A stretch of DNA of 64,000 bases from Paragonimus skrjabini miyazakii (Eukaryota > Platyhelminthes > Trematoda > Plagiorchiida > Troglotrematidae). Within the stretch, counting starts at the first letter, position 1. Every line of letters starts with the position of its first letter. The translations under genes were made by a program, and so were the position numbers. Below, piece after piece: positions 48,660 through 59,819 of the stretch. The stretch is from contig JTDE01000191.1 of the NCBI GenBank assembly GCA_014338405.1, forward strand, positions 1-64,000, in the 5' to 3' direction. The notes under the pieces were generated by a model, which was not told where the DNA came from, made no database searches, and saw nothing but the letters and a program-made list of their open reading frames with translations.

Positions 48660-51600
48660 AGGTCAATCGATTGCCCAAACCTTGTCTAACATAACATTCC
48701 CATATAATGCACATTATAATCATCAAACGACATTGCATACACAGGGTGAACATAAGTCCAACGGAAGTTGTGAAACACGGATGTCGTCCCTAATCGTTAA
48801 GAGAATCAGCTTGCCTCCACTCCATATCCACAGTATTGTTTGTTAAAAATACAGTCCTTAATAGACTGCATACATTCGAATACCTAAGACAAACTGGACA
48901 TGTATCGTAAAGCGTTAGAAGTCTAAACCCCGGGAAATGTAAGAGCTGATTAAAGATTTTATGAAACTCATATAGTACTCGATTTTGATCGGCAGCCAAA
49001 TATAGTAAATATCCCAAATAGCCAAATTAATTTTGATGTGGGTTTTTTATGCATTATCGAATTTTTAGGGGGAAATAATGGACATTATCGACTGCTAAAG
49101 TGGAGTGCATCATTCCAAACGCCCCTGCGGATTCCCCAGATAACAAACATCTGGGATTAAATTCGCCCCGTTTGGTTTCGTCAAGTAGTGCGCAGCTCTC
49201 AAATGGTTTAAACTGTAGTCCAACTGTTGTTTCCACATAATGAGTTTGAACCACTAGCAATCCCTTCAGTAGGTGAACTGAGAATTTTACCGTCAGCAAC
49301 TAAAACCGTTTACGTTCATTGTGCTCACCAGTTGTGATGGTAGAGGGCGGATTTTAGTAGTAACACGGTCATGACTTTGGACTAGAGTATATATAGCGTA
49401 ATACGCTATTATTTACGATATCTGCACAGTGAAGTGCTTTTTATGTATCTTTTCATAATGAAAACAAGTATTTATACATCTATTTAAACTATGAGTTGTA
49501 GAAGCAGAAGCAACATATCTATTGAGCAACTGATCAATTACTACTGGATGATCCCCAGAAAAATTCTTAACATCGCGTAAATTGACTGCATGTCATATTT
49601 CTTATTGATCCTCTCAGAACTGGCTGAAAAACAGTTCACACCGTTATATTTTGTAGAAGGCGATCGTTCGACTAAGCTCACTTGTAAAATGCCGTATTCT
49701 CATCATGTTTAATCACTTTCTGCCACTGACAAATTGAACACCGAATAATTAAAATGCTTAGTTGCTCTCTTTCAATAGGAAGTACCAGGCTCACATTTTT
49801 CGAGGTCGCTCTCACTGTAGAAATTTATCAAGATAGACTTATGAGGCTGATGAAAGTTTCGTCAATACAATTATGTTGACCAGCACGTCCTGGACCAACT
49901 TTAAGGGAATACATTCCATCTATCACATCCAAGTTCTCCGATGCAGGCATGGTTTCAGCACGGTAGACAATAAGTTCCAAATGGCATGTGTTTTTGTGAA
50001 TTTACCAGCTCAAGGCGCTTTCTGACTAAAAAATTTGAATTTCCATATAAAGAGGCCTCCCATCAAAATGTTTTATTGCTTCTGCATGTTATTAATGCAC
50101 ATGCTGTCTGGTTCTTTCAGCAATCGGTCAACACAGACAAGCATAGTTACGAAGTGAGCACATGAACACAGACAATGAAATAGAAAGGCTAACAGTCCGT
50201 CAGCACTCTACGCCTGGAGAAGGACAGTGAGTGTCATCCAAAATGTAGTGGACAACCATCTGGACACAAAACATTTTATTGTGTAAACCCAATCCACAAT
50301 CCGGCAAAAAGGACGGCACAGAATTTAGTAAAATCCCTGGAAAATGAGGTAGTCGCTCAGGAGTAGATGGGGGTTTTGAGTGTTACAAGTGAAAAGTCAA
50401 CTAAACTTCAGAGCGACCTTCACATTTAGACAAAAATCCATTATATTATTTCGAAAATAATTTTGATGTTTTTATAGTTCATTGGTAGTGCACAACGATA
50501 TCACGACTCGTACCGAAATTCCTACGCACAGTTTCACGAAACGACTATGACTGCCACCGTTTAGATAACGTCAAATTAAGCACAACTGCATTATCACAAG
50601 AAAACTATGGGATACTTGTTCTTGCAAATGCACGACCGGTGAGTGCCGGTTAAATTGCCTTAAGCTAAAGTGTTCATGTCCCTAAAGAACCAACTTTCTA
50701 CTTATGTTTAGGCCTTGAATGTATGTGAGTAGATAAGCCAAGCGAGATGCTTTCTTTCTTGTCATTATGTGTTACAAACATGAACACACCAAACAATAAT
50801 TGAGTCAAAATGTACCCCAAAATTGACGTATCCATCAAACACAAACGATATGGAATAAGTGTCAATCTCAGGACAGGAGTATACGCAACAAAAAAGCATT
50901 ATGTGTAAGAAACTTTGAAGAGTAATTCAAAAACATTTTCACTTCGGTGCACGAAACTTCTCGAAGTATCGATCAAGCAACGAAAGACTGAATGACCGGA
51001 TGTTCTGGTTCAGACTGTTTGGGTTCTCGAAAACCTTCAAAGAAGTCATAACTTAGAGTCTGTTTCGTTTCGGCGTTAACTAGCAAATTGCAAATTACAA
51101 TTTCTGAAATAAACTTACTAATGTTTTTATGTGGCATACAACTGAAATAGGTGAGCAGAACATAACAACACCCATTGCTGAATCTGATCAAGCAGGTTTC
51201 TACTTCATTTCTGACCGTGTAATGTAATACACGTAAACCGGTTTTTCAAAAATTTACCGAGATAATTTGATTTTTACCAAAAATGCGAAATAGATTTTTC
51301 TTTTGCGGCTAAAATTAATGCATCACTTTTTGCAAAATGTAACATTTTAATAGAGACCAGAAACATCTTAACCGGACTACCAACGAAGCTTTCTTATCGA
51401 TCGCTTATCAATAGTATATTTTCCTCACGTCAATTTTCACAACCAAATCACGCAAGTTTTTGTTTGATTACATGTATAAAAAAACTGTTTCAAACCAGCA
51501 GTCGTAATTATAATGAGATAGACCGTAAAAGAGATCACACAAAACTATAATTTGGTCACAAGAAGTCAACTGACATCAAAGAAAACAGCTGACGTTCCCG

Positions 51601-51696
51601 AATTTCATTTCAGGCGTAACAATTTAAAAAAATTTCAACTGCAGTGAAAAAACTACGTTGTATAATACATTTTTTATAGTTATACTTAGGAAACAA
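48660..51696. other. no supportable gene
   Basis: Only short frames occur. A perfect hairpin, ATAGCGT/ACGCTAT with a 3-nt AAT loop, sits at 49393-49409. No repeat family was recognised. Confidence 0.4.
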
Positions 51697-52069
51697 TCAT
51701 TGAACTGATAAAACCATTTGCAACCGACTTTGAACTACTGTGTGGTGATCGATTTCAGGTGCGTGGGATTCTTGGAGAGCTGATAGCGGCCTGGAAGGTA
51801 TGAGAGACTTCAGTGAAAATAGTCTGAAGATGTTTGCGAACCAATTATGCGTTGGATTTGGTAGACGAGGTCCAGAAGACCGCCAGAGATAAAAAATCTT
51901 TAAGCGGAGGAATGTAGCTAATTGAAAACAAAACATAAATATTACAAAAATCAGCCCTGCATGTAGTTTTCTCTCAACATGTGACAAAACTTGCTGATTC
52001 AATCTGAAAGTGGCCACGAGGGTCATGTTGACACAAGCTGATGTTAACATCATTCTTATCACGGTTGCG
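51697..52069 (-). CDS. candidate terminal exon, 123 codons, one possible membrane segment
   Basis: On the minus strand CAACTTATCAATTTCTAG precedes an exon starting at 52069. After one base it reads ATVIRMMLTSACVNMTLVAT, then a hydrophobic stretch (LIFVIFMFCFQLATFL) that could span a membrane, then a polar tail with SLIPSRPLSALQESHAPE, ending with TGA at 51697. Acceptor and length are good; few acidic residues and several His and Met residues weaken the case. Upstream minus-strand frames at 52436-52708 and 52736-52942 are also hydrophobic and might be earlier exons, but phases were not reconciled. Confidence 0.33.
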
Positions 52070-52435
52070 CTAGAAATTGATAAGTTGTCTCACTGAGTAC
52101 ACTCCGTGCCGTCTCCCATAATCTGTTCTAGAAATAACTGAAATTATCCGTTTATCTCATTTTTTTGGCAAACCATATAGGTCGTATCAGTAAGTACCTT
52201 CTGAAGAAATCAGACACCATCAGCCAGTTATATCAACAATTTTAGAAATACCATCCCAAAGTTAACACAACAATATTCCAGCATTCTCAGTAATGTTCCG
52301 TTAATTCGATAAATTATTATCTGAGACCATCGCGATTCATTCAGACAAGTCAACCAAGTGAATGGAGAAAATTTCGCTATCTCATTCTGGTTACTAGAGA
52401 TAATGAAAACATCGTTTAGTCGATACGTAGACAGC

Positions 52436-52942
52436 TTAGGGACTCATTGAGTTTAGTCCACATATGACGCGAGATAGCAAGTCAAAATCTGACAAATGAA
52501 ACCGAGTGCGCAACATTTTCATTTCGAAGTTTAAAAAGATAAGAAACGTTGATAAGATATTAGAAAATCTTAGATAATTTATGGAACTACTTCGTCCATA
52601 AAATTTATATTGAAGTTTACCATAGGTAAGGTTTCCCACGCCACTGACGAACTGGTAAAAACATTGCGCTATTTGGACTGTTAATAGTACAGTCACATAG
52701 GTCAACAAAAATTCGTAAATTGAAATTAGCTCATGTTAACAGCAGCGAACAGCAAGCAATGTCCGAAGACACATCAGAATGAATATCGATTCGAGAATCA
52801 TTATTTTTAATGCATGACTGAGAATAAATTCTGATAAATTCAGACCACCTTCGGTTTGAACAAACAGACAAGCGGGGTCAAAAATGACTATCAAGCTCCC
52901 GTATGAAACAAGGCACTGGTTTTGGATAAATGCAAGAAACAT
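52436..52942 (-). other. two hydrophobic minus-strand frames, possible upstream exons
   Basis: 52436-52708 includes QIAQCFYQFVSGVGNLTYGK, with a GTAAAC donor-like site after it. 52736-52942 begins at an ATG (MFLAFIQNQCLVSYGSLIVI). Both could belong to a membrane-protein gene ending at 51697. AT-rich DNA translates into hydrophobic peptides by chance, so support is weak. Confidence 0.18.
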
Positions 52943-53068
52943 ATAAACTTATCCGCTAGCACACAAACATCGGGAGAAAAGTTTTCAAAGATAGGAATAA
53001 ATTCGGGACGTTCGTCACAACTCATGAAAAGTTAATTCCAATCATCACAAATTAACTGTGATTTTAAT

Positions 53069-53263
53069 ATGCACTCTAACATCATTTATGGGATTATAAC
53101 AAACAATCAGCAAAATTCAAGCAACGTTTCCCCTTCCAACGAACTATTACATAATGTCACGTTTACAATGAGTGAAAACGGAGATTCAACAATTCGAAAA
53201 CGTCTCGGCGCAAACTGTCTGCTCTTCACCACAGTGGGTCAAATTCCATCACCGATAGACTAA
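53069..53263 (+). CDS. candidate small ORF or exon, 64 codons
   Basis: An ATG-initiated frame starts MHSNIIYGIITNNQQNSSNV, passes TMSENGDSTIRKRLGA and ends with TAA at 53261. Composition is polar and protein-like. A weak donor (GTGGGT at 53234) would join in phase 0 to the strong acceptor at 53283, making a ~50-bp intron. Confidence 0.24.
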   Translation: MHSNIIYGIITNNQQNSSNVSPSNELLHNVTFTMSENGDSTIRKRLGANCLLFTTVGQIPSPID

Positions 53264-53283
53264 TTCTCTATTCTTGTTTTCAG

Positions 53284-53370
53284 AAAATCCACCGATTTTT
53301 ATATGACAGTTTCTTAGGTGACGCCCTGAATAGTTTTCGATTTTCATTTCTGTCAATAACACTTTTGTTA
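53284..53370 (+). CDS. candidate exon fragment abutting the mariner insertion
   Basis: A very good acceptor (CTAATTCTCTATTCTTG, then TTTTCAG) opens at 53284 in phase 0: KIHRFLYDSFLGDALNSFRF and on for 29 codons. The next codon, TAG at 53371-53373, is made of the mariner target TA plus the first base of the element, so the stop is created by the insertion. Alternatively the exon ends at a GTGACG donor-like site at 53317. Confidence 0.24.
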
Positions 53371-53372
53371 TA

Positions 53373-54377
53373 GGAGGGCAGTCAAAAAGTAATGCCAATG
53401 TTTTTAATTCTGGTGAAGTTTTTCATAAAATTACCTGAATTTTTCCCAGTTATAAATGATTATGTTATTTACGTTATGTAATAGTTTGTTTCTTACTTTT
53501 CATGTTTTTAGACTCACAAGGAAAATTCAAAATGGCTGCCCCCGTATAGTTGCGTCAAAAACAAAGTGCAGTGAATGAATTCCTTGTTGCTGAAGGGGGA
53601 AACCCCCATGAACATTCACTGACGATTGACAAATGTGTTTGAGGACAATACTGTAGATTATAGCAATGTATGCAGGTGGGTTCGTCGTTTGAAGGATGTA
53701 AAGTTGGGAACTATGAGCGTAACCGATGAACCCCGTTCTGGCCGTCCATCCGCGTTTGTCAATCCTGCCACTAAAGCAAAAGCAGATGCTCTGATCAGAG
53801 AAGACAGGCGTATAACTCTTGATGATTTGGCAGAAAACCTCGGAGTGAGCCATGGAAGTGCTTACAACATAGTCCAGTCACTTGGCTTTTCAAAACTGTG
53901 TGCCCGCTGGGTACCAAGAGAGCTGACTACCGAACACAAGACTGACAGGGTCACTGCCTGCAATGAACTTCTTGAACAAAGTGAAAGAGACAACACCTTC
54001 TTTCAAAGACTTGTAACAGGTGATTAAACATGGGTTCATCATTATGAACCGGAATCAAAGAGGCAGTCAGTGGAATGGCACCACTCATCATCACCGCAAC
54101 CAAAATAGCTCAAGACGCAAAAGTCAGCTGGAAAAATCATGGCGACTGCCTTTTGGGATGCTCAACGTGTCATTCTTGCCTAGAGGAGAAACAATAAACT
54201 CTGACGCCTACATCGTGACCCTGACGAGGCTCAGAGCAAGAATCCAACGAGTGAGACCCGATTTGCCAATCCGCAAAGTCCTCCTTCTGCGAGACAATGC
54301 TCAACCACACATAAGCATCAAGACAAGGGAGACAATCGCCTCATTCGGGTGGACAACTTTACGGCATCCTCCATACT
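53373..54377 (+). mobile_element. mariner (Tc1/mariner, probable DD34D) element, decayed, 3' part in gap
   Basis: The 5' terminal repeat begins at 53373 with GGAGGGCAGTCAAAAAGT directly after a TA dinucleotide, the mariner target. A 5' UTR of about 160 bp leads to a broken transposase frame. The matching 3' inverted repeat is not visible up to or after the gap, so the 3' end lies within the N run. The subfamily could not be assigned. Confidence 0.85.
53532..54377 (+). pseudogene. mariner transposase pseudogene
   Basis: The N-terminal part shows the mariner helix-turn-helix region (WVRRLKDVKLGTMSVTDEPR) and the family motif WVPREL. The first catalytic Asp is in VTGD (54022-54024) and the second in LLRDNAQPH (54293-54295), about 90 residues apart as usual. 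The third Asp would fall in the gap. Damage: TAG at codon 6 (53547), a frameshift near 53.61 kb, TGA at 53620, TAA immediately after the first catalytic Asp (54025), TAG at 54106, and a deletion near 54.17-54.18 kb that shifts frame. The element cannot encode an active enzyme. Confidence 0.88.
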
Positions 54378-54855
54378 NNNNNNNNNNNNNNNNNNNNNNN
54401 NNNNNNNNNNNNNNNNNNNNNNNNNNNNNNNNNNNNNNNNNNNNNNNNNNNNNNNNNNNNNNNNNNNNNNNNNNNNNNNNNNNNNNNNNNNNNNNNNNNN
54501 NNNNNNNNNNNNNNNNNNNNNNNNNNNNNNNNNNNNNNNNNNNNNNNNNNNNNNNNNNNNNNNNNNNNNNNNNNNNNNNNNNNNNNNNNNNNNNNNNNNN
54601 NNNNNNNNNNNNNNNNNNNNNNNNNNNNNNNNNNNNNNNNNNNNNNNNNNNNNNNNNNNNNNNNNNNNNNNNNNNNNNNNNNNNNNNNNNNNNNNNNNNN
54701 NNNNNNNNNNNNNNNNNNNNNNNNNNNNNNNNNNNNNNNNNNNNNNNNNNNNNNNNNNNNNNNNNNNNNNNNNNNNNNNNNNNNNNNNNNNNNNNNNNNN
54801 NNNNNNNNNNNNNNNNNNNNNNNNNNNNNNNNNNNNNNNNNNNNNNNNNNNNNNN
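54378..54855. other. assembly gap (478 N)
   Basis: All bases are N. It hides the mariner 3' end and the left border of the 120-bp direct repeat. The true length may differ from the N count. Confidence 0.99.
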
Positions 54856-54975
54856 TAAAACATGCCTCCAGTTGGTCAAATTTCAATATTTTCGTTTTTA
54901 CTTTCGCACAGAAGATGTCATCGATTATCTGTAATTTATATATAAGCGAAATCTTACAATTTTTTGCATAGTAAA
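54856..54975 (+). repeat. 120-bp direct repeat, copy 1
   Basis: It starts TAAAACATGCCTCCAGTTGG at the gap edge and shares, in order, AATTTCAAT, TTTACT, TCGCACA, CGATTAT, TTATAT and AAGCGAAATC with copy 2 at 55391. Divergence is moderate. Its left end is cut by the gap, so it may be longer. Confidence 0.75.
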
Positions 54976-55390
54976 ATTTTAACGTATTTAGCCTACAGAG
55001 TTAAAAATATCTTCAGGGTTATGGTGAAGTATTTTATCCCCAGAGCATTTATCATAAAATTGAACCACATGACACATATTACACTCCCTTCTAAAGTATG
55101 TTGTACTTTATCAACAAACGTGTATATTGCAGATCTGCACGTGAAACCATGTGTTTAAATACTTGCCCCGTCAACAGCGCACAATCCGGACTTTTTGGTG
55201 TGGACTTAGGAGACCGGAGCTCGCGATCCACTTGTTTTTACTACTTCGGCGTCAACAAAATTCCAGAACTGTTATACACTTAATTCCAATCAACAAAGCA
55301 AAGCAACCTTTGTAAACAACACATAACTAACAAAATGTTACCAGAAACACTTTTAGAAAATCAAACTTCGTAATTTCCTTTTTGACAATC

Positions 55391-55511
55391 TAAAATATGC
55401 CTCCAATTGCTCATATTTCAATTTTGCATTTTACTATCGCACACGAGATATCGCCGATTATGTCTGACTTATATCTAAGCGAAATCGTACACGATTTTAT
55501 AAAGTAAGATT
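55391..55511 (+). repeat. 120-bp direct repeat, copy 2
   Basis: It starts TAAAATATGCCTCCAATTGC and matches copy 1 along its whole length in the same orientation, offset 535 bp. No coding potential was seen. It could be an LTR-like or tandem satellite unit. Confidence 0.75.
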
Positions 55512-55514
55512 CAA

Positions 55515-58500
55515 TCCTTTATAATTAAACACTTAAATCTAAGCAATAGTTGGTTACTTCTTAAAACAATTCAAATAACTTCATATGAAATTATACGTGT
55601 TTTTCATTAATCTTGCCATTTGGACGAATCATTCGGATCGGTCTACTTGAAAAGTATCATTAGCTACCCAAAGCCACCTGATTTTGCATTTTTATTTGTA
55701 AATTCATCAGCTCATTTGACTTTACTTACTTACCTTACAGTGTGAGTTTCACACTTCACACATAAATCCAAATATCTCAGCATTAAACTGTTACAATACG
55801 TTTTTGGACCGTTATAGAAAAAAGGTTCAAATAAAACCAACGCCACCCACTCAGAATGGACAGGAAACAATGCACTTTTTGTGATCTGTTTTGTGTCATG
55901 TGATCTCAATACTTGATACAGTACACCAGAGTGATTACTGGTATATCGATCTACATGTGCGGGTTGAGCTTAAATTTACTTCTACTCTGCAAATATTTCC
56001 TAGGAAATATACTAGAAAATGATACTTTGAACATACCCCAAATGTACTGTTTCAATTTAATTTTGACAACCACGACTAGTTTGTTTTTCTTCTTCTGAAC
56101 ATAAAACACTCTGCGACTTAAATATCTGAACGTTGTTATGTGTTTACCAATTTATATGTAAGTATCAAGTAAATGAGTAGCGTTCGAGGCACGTCAGCTA
56201 ATTTGCCTACTACTTATCAGCAATTAAACCTCTGTTCTAATCATCTTCCCAAAATATTCTCCAAAAATCAAACAATAGCTAGTTTCAACCGTCAGGCCAG
56301 TAAAGTTCACGTTGTTTACAGGAGCCTTCATTTTGTGAAACCTGTGACCATCAGTGATATTTAGGCAGTTTTCGTCTGAATAGCACCTCCAATTAATTGA
56401 CCAAAGAGCAGCGTAACTATGTTTAACCAAACAGTCTTTAATCTTTTTTGCTTTATTTTGGTTAATTCTGCTGGTATTACAATATATTTTGACGATACAT
56501 ATCGGCCAATTCTTTCCACAAGCCTAATCGTTAGACGATCAAAAACATGAAAATATTCGCACATTTTGTCAACAACCGACCTACAACGCGTGTATCAAGT
56601 CTACTGCAAGCTGCATGTGAGCAAACCTAACTAAATGCGTTGCTGAAAAATCCAATGATTTCAATTCTTAACCGCAAAAGATCTTGTTTATCTACCTACC
56701 ATATGGCATAGTCTGCACTGTACAACATCAGTGAGGCCGCTTCTCCTTTATGATATAAGTAAAAAATGGGTAGATTTTACAAATGCAGTGCTTCACTTTA
56801 CAACGTATTCATCCTTTCATGTTGTCTGCAAGCTCGATTACAGTGAAATGACAATAACATCTCCGGAGTTTACAAATCGGTTTTGTTAAACTGTTTGAGT
56901 AAATGGCTGGAGTAGTTTAATGAACTTAAATATTGACGGAAAGAGAACCGAACCACTTTGTTGACTCAGCTAATTGGTTTATCACACTAACAAGTGACAC
57001 CAACCATACTTCGTTTGTAGTTAACCAGTTCGTATTAATCACACACCATCGATCGAAATTGTGTGCAAAATTCGCTTGCTTGCCTTGGAAATGACCGATT
57101 GATTTTGACAGACCGATTTGTTCAGTTATTCGCAAAATCGATTATAGTTAGAGAGCGTTTAGGCAGGTGACCGTTGAGCCTTTACGATATGCCAATACAT
57201 CACCGTTTATTACGTCAGTGAGTCAACAAATCTGTGTTTTACTTATCTTAGTGTGAGCAGTGATTATCAGTTGCCGTTTGCAATTCTCGCCATCCCGAAT
57301 GAATGTATGGTTTTGGTCTAAACAAAAAGGTCCGTGCATTTTTCAAAGTTGACCAGCCCTGAGATATTACACGAACCCAGCATTCATGATGAAGAAGCTA
57401 ATCAGATGAGAAGGTTGATCTTAGAAATTCGTATGTTGTTGATTCAGTGTGTCATCTTTTGCACAATGCATGCAAGTTAACAGAATGGCGAGCATGGCAA
57501 TGGTTAAATGATTAACGTGTCTCCGAAATAAACATTTGACAAAAATTGCGAACTGTGAACCGTAAAGTATCATAACACCAAGGAAAGAAACAGAAAACCA
57601 AAAAATAAACCCAGAGCTACAGCATTAAAAGTTTAGCATTCTTAATCAGTGATTTTAATTAATAGTGCCGACAACGAGAAAATGATTTTTCCCCCAAGAT
57701 ATGAACATGCTTACGATAAATTTATTCACACCAACCGAAAACTATAATTTGCAAGTTTCGGTTGCTCTAACTTTGGAAACGGCGCAACTAATGCGACACA
57801 AAATAAATGCTAATCAACATCGATTGGTAAGGTTATACTTACTTGACATTTCATTCAAATTATAATGTTTACTGATTTGAGCATATGCCTATGCTCAAGC
57901 ATTTTTGACCGTAAACTTGGATTTTACTTTTCGACCTACCATACTAGTGTCAGATATGTATTCCTGTTTATTGGTATTTGGCAATTCAGAATCAATACCA
58001 AGGTTTAGCATCTGACAAGGTCCACCTTATTACTGGTATGCTTGTGACTTCTCAACAAATTAGTTTTCTTTGTACTATGCACATTTTTTGTAAATCAGCA
58101 CATGAAAATAACATGTTAAACCATGATTGGCCTAGCCATCTGTTGTACTTAATACGGAAGCCGTTGGCGTTTTATTGTTCGTTTCACCTCTATACCGGCT
58201 GCTGTTAATCTCAACCTCGTAGTGTCCAGCGCAAAACTTATAGATTTAACGCTTTGCTAATTGGTCATTTTGGAACAATGACAACAAGGATTATGAAAAT
58301 TTAAAGTGATTAAATAACTGACAAATCGATATTTATCTTTCAAGCATCCAGTAGTGGCTTCCAGTGTTTAACCACTGCAATTATAGCGGTCAGCGCAAGA
58401 TTTTATTTGGTATTTTGTACATCTTATTCTCCTGTCAGCAACAACTATTTTTTATGGGTCTGAAGGAATTATCTGCGAATACATATGAGATATACAGCCA

Positions 58501-59630
58501 CAGGCAACTGTCTTCACTAATCAGTGATAGAGGCCCCTTCGGATGAACCAAGTTCAGACAGTTTCACAGCCATTTTATCAATGTTGATAACATTTTGAGT
58601 TTTCCGGACCATGACTGATTCCTCCTATTCACTAATGTTATGAACTCTGGTTATTCAAATTTATCTATTAGTTTTGAGATCGACTCAAGTGACAGTCTGA
58701 TATATGTGGACCTCTTACCATTGAAACAAGTTGTGTTACAGCGTCACTCCTACAAAAAGGCCGCTTTTGGTGATAAATTTCCACAGTTTCCTAAGGTTCC
58801 ACCTAACGCTTTATATGTGGCCTAAACAAAACTTTTTAACTACAATACTTGCTATTATACACCTGCGTAAAGTTATATCTTCTCATTGAGCAAAACCAGG
58901 CCGGAAAGATGGCGCGAATGAAATAGATTTCCATCAGATTACAATACAAAGCAGAATACTGGCCCACAGAGGTGTATCATCAGAATTATTCAAAGTGTAT
59001 GCACCCGAATGTTGAAGGACACATTCTACTTTCACCCGGATGAGCTTGCATTTCCGGTGTGTAGTACGTTTAGTTATTGATCTTCACGTACTGTTTGTTG
59101 ACTCACTTGCAGTTATACCAGAAATTTCTCCTTGAGAATAGGTTGATCGCGCCCTAAAACGTCCTTGTGTTGGAAACTTCTGGAAATACGTGAAATACTT
59201 CTCGTTGGGTCTTGCTTGGGATCACATTTCAAAGAAAAAACGACTACAAAAATTCACCTGAACTAGATGTCAATATGGCACTATTACTGATCAGTAGATG
59301 AAACAGTCGTGTACAGTATTGTTCCAAAACAACTTTGTCTCCTGGACAGAACTTTTGAGCCATGCACTATTTTTCTAACTGGCGTTTCAGACAACTAGGG
59401 AGGTACTACATAGGAACGTTTATAACAAACCCAATTAAACACTTATGCGTGCATTACCAATCCTTCTTCATAACCTAGCAAATTAACTGGAGTTTCGAAA
59501 TTAGATTTTTGTAAAGCATCTTATAATCGTTTGTCTCACAATAATGACTGTATATTTTTCAGTTACTATGATTAAAGTTACTATTTACTACAGTTGTAAA
59601 AGTGAAACCATCTGAAGAGAAATGTCAAAA
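55515..59630. other. no supportable gene
   Basis: AT-rich sequence with short frames, several in sense-antisense pairs (for example 56.17-56.43 kb). No repeat or RNA gene was recognised. Confidence 0.4.
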
Positions 59631-59815
59631 CCCCCGTGGTCTGACTCTAAGTATTCCACTGACATGCAGTCTCACTTAAGAACCTAGTGGTCAGCAGATT
59701 GGTAGGTGACTCAATCTAATCCTATCCACCGGGGTATTCTAGTACTCAACTAACCGCGACGATTTGTTTGTATCACTTGTACGTTTAGCCGTCCACTCGT
59801 GGGGTCACGAGTGAA
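59631..59815. repeat. GC-richer patch ending in a perfect hairpin, possible repeat remnant
   Basis: The patch differs in composition from its surroundings. It ends with CACTCGTG and CACGAGTG flanking a GGGT loop (59794-59813), an 8-bp perfect stem. No family was recognised. Confidence 0.3.
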
Positions 59816-59819
59816 CTTC

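Noticed and set aside
49847..49860. CTGATGA motif resembling a hammerhead core
   Set aside because: No stem II, no GAAA at the right distance and no stem I partner.
53527..53853. 108-codon minus-strand ORF opposite the mariner
   Set aside because: It is the antisense shadow of the transposase coding region.
53626..54027. 133-codon plus-strand ORF treated as an intact gene
   Set aside because: It starts at a TTG inside the transposase, after a frameshift and a stop, and ends at a premature TAA next to the first catalytic Asp; it is a pseudogene fragment.
54020..54934. Apparent 304-codon ORF on plus and 169-192-codon ORFs on both strands over the same interval
   Set aside because: Most of the length is N. 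Only the 5' part of the plus frame is real, and it belongs to the broken mariner transposase.
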